The notes under the pieces: generated by a model
What the model was told of the DNA's origin: nothing
The model's database searches: none
What the model saw: the letters and a program-made list of their open reading frames with translations, nothing else
Shown here: one piece after another, positions 60,452 to 64,000 of the stretch
Layout of the letters: every line of letters begins with the position of its first letter
Numbering within the stretch: position 1 is the stretch's first letter
Origin: Liolophura sinensis
Taxonomy: Eukaryota; Mollusca; Polyplacophora; Chitonida; Chitonidae
Direction: 5' to 3'
Assembly (NCBI RefSeq): GCF_032854445.1
Contig: NC_088299.1
Location: 11,089,608-11,153,607 of the forward strand
Length of the DNA stretch: 64,000 bases
Program-made: the position numbers and the translations under genes

Positions 60452-62989
60452 AGAAAAATAATCTGAATTAAGGGATTCTTTATCCTATAATATTATTTAT
60501 AAACTTGATATGAAATCGTGAGACAGAGGCCTTAATCACAACGACTTGTAGAGGGAACCATATGTTAAATAAAAGTTTTACAAATGTAAAATGGTAAATT
60601 TACTACGGCATGTCCTACCTACCCCCTATTTTAACTCATTTGCTTAATTTTTAATGAACATTTCTTTGGGAACCGGGTCACTTTTGGTTTGAAAACACGT
60701 AGTCTTTCTTCCAGCACGTTGCAATGCTTTTCATTAACCTCAGAGAGCCCGGGCGCTTTCTTAAACCTCCACAAACAGACAACTTGAAATATGATGTTTG
60801 AACGAAAATGCAAGATCCCGATGTTATTCACCCATGCTTTTACAATGACAGATGGCATTTGGCTTGCCTGTGAATGTCTTACATTATTTTTTTTCAAGGA
60901 AAATGACGTTGACGGCGCCTAGTTTCCTATATATCAAAGCAGTTTAGGCATACCCTGCCAAACCGCAGACTCATTTGTCTTACTTATGACAAATGTTCCT
61001 TGTTGACTCTGGTATGTAAGATCTGTGCGTAAAATATTGATAAGACCGACGGAATTATGACAGGCCAGACAGGGCCTGCGAGCTCAGGTGAAATGTAACC
61101 AGTTGACATTTATGTCCAGCCTATTTTCTTTCTGAATATCCCGCACAGAAGTCTTTGTTCGACAGGAGACTCAGCAGAGCCACAATGGTGCGTCCAGTGC
61201 ACAGAATTATACCTAGACTGACCGCATATGATCCGTTTATTACAGCTAATAATACATATTATATTCTAGTCAATCAATAGCCCGGGTATAAAAGCGGCTC
61301 GGTAATTCTATTATTCAACTACGGTAGTAAGCCTCTGGGGAAAACCTCTGGATTTCTCTTCCCTGTCATCGCTTGGTGACAAATTTGCTTGCAGAGCTCG
61401 TGTGTAATGGGAAAGCTCTGTACTGTCCAGCAATAGCACAATCGTACAGTCTCGTGTATCCGCGGATGGCCTCGGACCCTTCGTAGTTTTCCATAAGCAA
61501 CAATGTTAACGTTTAGTGCTTTAACTCAGTCCCAATCGTTCCGTGGCCATCAGAAAAACAGAGGGCAATACATTACGTATAAATTACCAGGTTATTTCCT
61601 AATTGTCATACATGAGGTACATAAAAACCTTGTCATACTGATTTTTGAAGTGGGCAAATTTCTCTGAAATCGTCTGTAAGCGGCACATTCATTTAAAAAC
61701 AAAGGTCAATGTTGTACCAGTGCTCTGCACTCCCGCGCCATAAAACGACGGTCGTCTGCTATCTGCCACGCGCAGCAGTCATCAGTAATCGTCTGCCTGA
61801 AATAACCTGTCCACCTCGACACAATCTCCGCTAACCGCCATTTATCTCCCTAAGTAATTTGATTACCCTATAAACATCCGCGACATGAACCACAGAACTA
61901 GTTTAACGCTAACGAAAACTTTTTCTCCGCCCTTGGCTGTAAAAATGGTTAATCTTCGTCTCAGCTGAACAACAAAACCTCGTTAGATATCTTCATTGCT
62001 CATTCTGGCCTCCCAGTGTTTGCTTTGTGTCTTTTTTATGTTTTCTGTTGTAAAACTTAACAACACAGGAACTCCAGAAAGCAGCGTAAAACCAAATCAT
62101 TACAATCAGTAAATCAGTCAATGGAGAAGTAACAATGGCACACGTAGAAAGCTTCTAATCACACTCAGCTGGAAACTCAGGTAGATTCCCCTGATTTATT
62201 GGATTTGGCGTTTTCGCTGAAAAACAATTTGTTGCGAACGATGTTTGCGGGCTTTTTCATCAACCATAAGAGTTTTAACACTAGGAAAGAATAGAAATGT
62301 TTGCATAATTTGCCTTTACACACACACTGATGATGACTGGAAATTGCTTCTGAATAGCACCAACGTTCAAATTTCGCTGTCAGTTGAAATCAGTTTGTTT
62401 GCGAGCAGCATATGTGGCTTTTTTGTTTCCTTGCCTTAACGCTAAAATTTGCCAAATTTGGATATAGACGATACATGTAGCATGTATAGTTCTGTTGACA
62501 ATACATTCACTTTCAAAATGCTCGCAGATTGTCAGTGTGTGTTAATGCCCAGCGCACGGTTAATAGGCAGGCACATCAATTCTGCTTCTGTTGGCAGAGT
62601 CAATTGTGTTTTACTTTCTTTTTCATCTGATTCATTCACTTAATTAAATAAAATGTCACATTTTTTACTCCAAAATGGATGGAACGTTAGGCAAATAGTT
62701 TCAGCCTCATTTCAGTTTGACATGAACAAACCTCGTTACTAACCATGCGTTTGTTTATGACCGTGGTGTGAAGAATCATAACATAAATTCATTCCTATGA
62801 TCTGGATTCCTCATGATATCACCATACATCCAACTTCCGATTAATCATGATTAATCAACATTTCCTGCCTATGAAAGTCGACTTCAAGCTGTGTAAAATA
62901 CATGATAATCGGCTGTTACGCTGCAATACTTGTGAAACACCTCTTTGCTGTGTTAGTGCAACTATGCATATACTGATGCATTAGAAAAA
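60452..62989. other. Low-copy DNA with one TATA-like site, no gene identified
   Basis: CCCGGGTATAAAAGCGGCTC places a good TATA box (TATAAAAG, 61287-61294) with TCAACT about 30 bp downstream (61316), but the following ATGs open only very short frames. If it is a promoter, the first exon would be mostly untranslated. No other feature seen. Confidence 0.4.
61287..61294 (+). promoter_or_regulatory. Candidate TATA box
   Basis: TATAAAAG in a GC-rich context (CCCGGG upstream, GCGGCTCGG downstream), unlike the AT-rich surroundings. There is no associated gene in view, so this may be chance. Confidence 0.3.
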
Positions 62990-63009
62990 GGAACGAAAGA
63001 GTATACTGC

Positions 63010-63520
63010 GTTTTAGACGCGCATTGTTTTCCCTCACTGAGGTAAATTAACACGAGGCTTCATTTCACGGGTATGGTAGAGCGTCCGCTTCGGGACCAGT
63101 AGATCCAGGATCAATCCTTGATCGAGTCACACCTAAGACTTTAAAAGAGGAAGTTGTAACTTCCTCGCTTGGCGTTCAGCATGAAGGAGATAGTGCAACG
63201 ACTGGTTGACCCGTATCAGTATAATGGCTCGGGCGGGGAGGCTTACTTGCCTTCAGTAAGTCGTCTCAGTGAAGCAGCACAAGATAAAAGAGCGGTGGAA
63301 ATCCGCCCTGCTACAAGGAGGCACATTACACGTGCATGCACCCTAATGATTCCTTCGTCGTCATATGGCTGAAAAATTGTTGAGTACGACGTTAAACCCC
63401 AAGCACTCACTCACTCACTCATTTCACGGGTAAGACTTATGACCAATTGCCAACTATCAGACTGTCGCCGCTGCTCTGGTTTACTCTCTATACTACAGTC
63501 TTTTATGTTTTTACTTATGC
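63010..63520 (+). repeat. Module V, copy interrupted by SINE-B
   Basis: CCTCACTGAGGTAAATTAAC, GAGGCTTCATTTCACGGGTA, then the SINE, then TAAGACTTATGACCAATTGC, CTGTCGCCGCTGCTCTGG and TTTACTCTCTATACTACAG match the other V copies on both sides of the insertion. Confidence 0.8.
63074..63419 (+). mobile_element. SINE-B, 5'-truncated, 13-bp target duplication
   Basis: Starts inside the tRNA head at TGGTAGAGCGTCCGCTTCGG, keeps the B box (GGATCAATCC), the full body and (CACT)n tail. Perfect duplication CATTTCACGGGTA at 63061-63073 and 63420-63432. It is very similar to the copy at 9101-9461. The uninterrupted site is visible in module V at 55371. Confidence 0.95.
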
Positions 63521-64000
63521 CTCCACAACTGCAATGGAATCCATATTGCGTTTTTTGGGCAATAGAGTCGACTTGTTCTACGAACATTCATAGCTAACAC
63601 CTAATCTGTTATGATTTTATGATTTATTTTACTTATATTTACTACATACACGGAGTAAGCACATGTGTTCATGTCACAAATACTGATATTTAAGTCCGCC
63701 ATTCGTATACTACTCGCAAACCATGAAAGGGAAACCCATTTCCAAAAAAACGTATAACACACGATTTATGAAGTAACAAAAAGTGAATAATAAGTAAATA
63801 AACAAATAGTAAATAAAGCTGGTAACCTGTAAGAGAGAAGTAGTAATCAGTTTTCAGTGACATGCGGAGGCCATTCGATATTTTAGGCAAGACAATAAAA
63901 TTCATATTTCTATCTAATATTCCGTAAATTATTTCCAGGTCGAATTTAAATATGGATATCACAGTCGAGCTTTGATTGTCACTGGTCATAAGAGCTCTAT
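63521..64000. other. AT-rich DNA, no gene seen
   Basis: The minus-strand 99-codon frame at 63690-63989 is not recognised. Confidence 0.4.

Noticed and set aside
61190-61285. Short ORF after GCCACAATGGTG
   Set aside because: Only 31 codons, located upstream of the TATA-like site; no supporting evidence.

Overview
The window looks like gene-poor, repeat-rich DNA from a metazoan, most probably a mollusc. The reasons are a 26-codon signal-peptide exon ending in a GTAAGT splice donor, a DD34E Tc1-type transposon flanked by TA, and many tRNA-derived SINEs with (AAAT)n or (CACT)n tails of a kind I associate with bivalve and gastropod genomes. The mollusc assignment is inference; no species can be named. 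No operons, bacterial genes, CRISPR arrays, rRNA or true tRNA genes were seen. Most open frames are chance frames in AT-rich DNA or readings through repeats.

Layout. 1-2366: 49-bp satellite with a 32-monomer (1568-bp) higher-order repeat and 147-bp trimers, passing into a 40-bp array (2600-2937). 2.9-13.2 kb: low-copy DNA with SINE insertions, one SINE split by a 382-bp insert, and a weak coding remnant on the minus strand (9770-10255). 13.2-18.4 kb: two direct copies of a 2-3 kb repeat (module Z), each headed by a ~64-bp array. 18.4-25 kb: (AT)56, a possible eroded coding remnant (20430-20742), a 119/101-bp array (21158-22520), module W and SINEs. 25.2-42.4 kb: modules in the order Z-X-Y-Z-X-Y-Z-X-Y, with Z inverted relative to 13-18 kb. 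This looks like an old tandem segmental duplication later interrupted by a Tc1 element (30684-32359), 56-bp and 89-bp arrays, SINEs and a foldback element. 42.4-49 kb: module V, SINE fragments, and otherwise featureless AT-rich DNA. 49.0-49.2 kb: the best protein-coding evidence, a first exon encoding a signal peptide (49096-49173), followed by what is probably a long intron. 50-64 kb: more V copies, degenerate tandem repeats, a 68-bp array whose units carry an ATG and a splice-donor motif, SINEs, and a TATA-like site.

The only enzyme encoded is the Tc1 transposase, broken by one frameshift. Two SINE insertions can be compared with unoccupied paralogous sites inside the same window, which gives direct evidence of retroposition. 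Coordinates of diverged modules were aligned by eye and are approximate to tens of bases.
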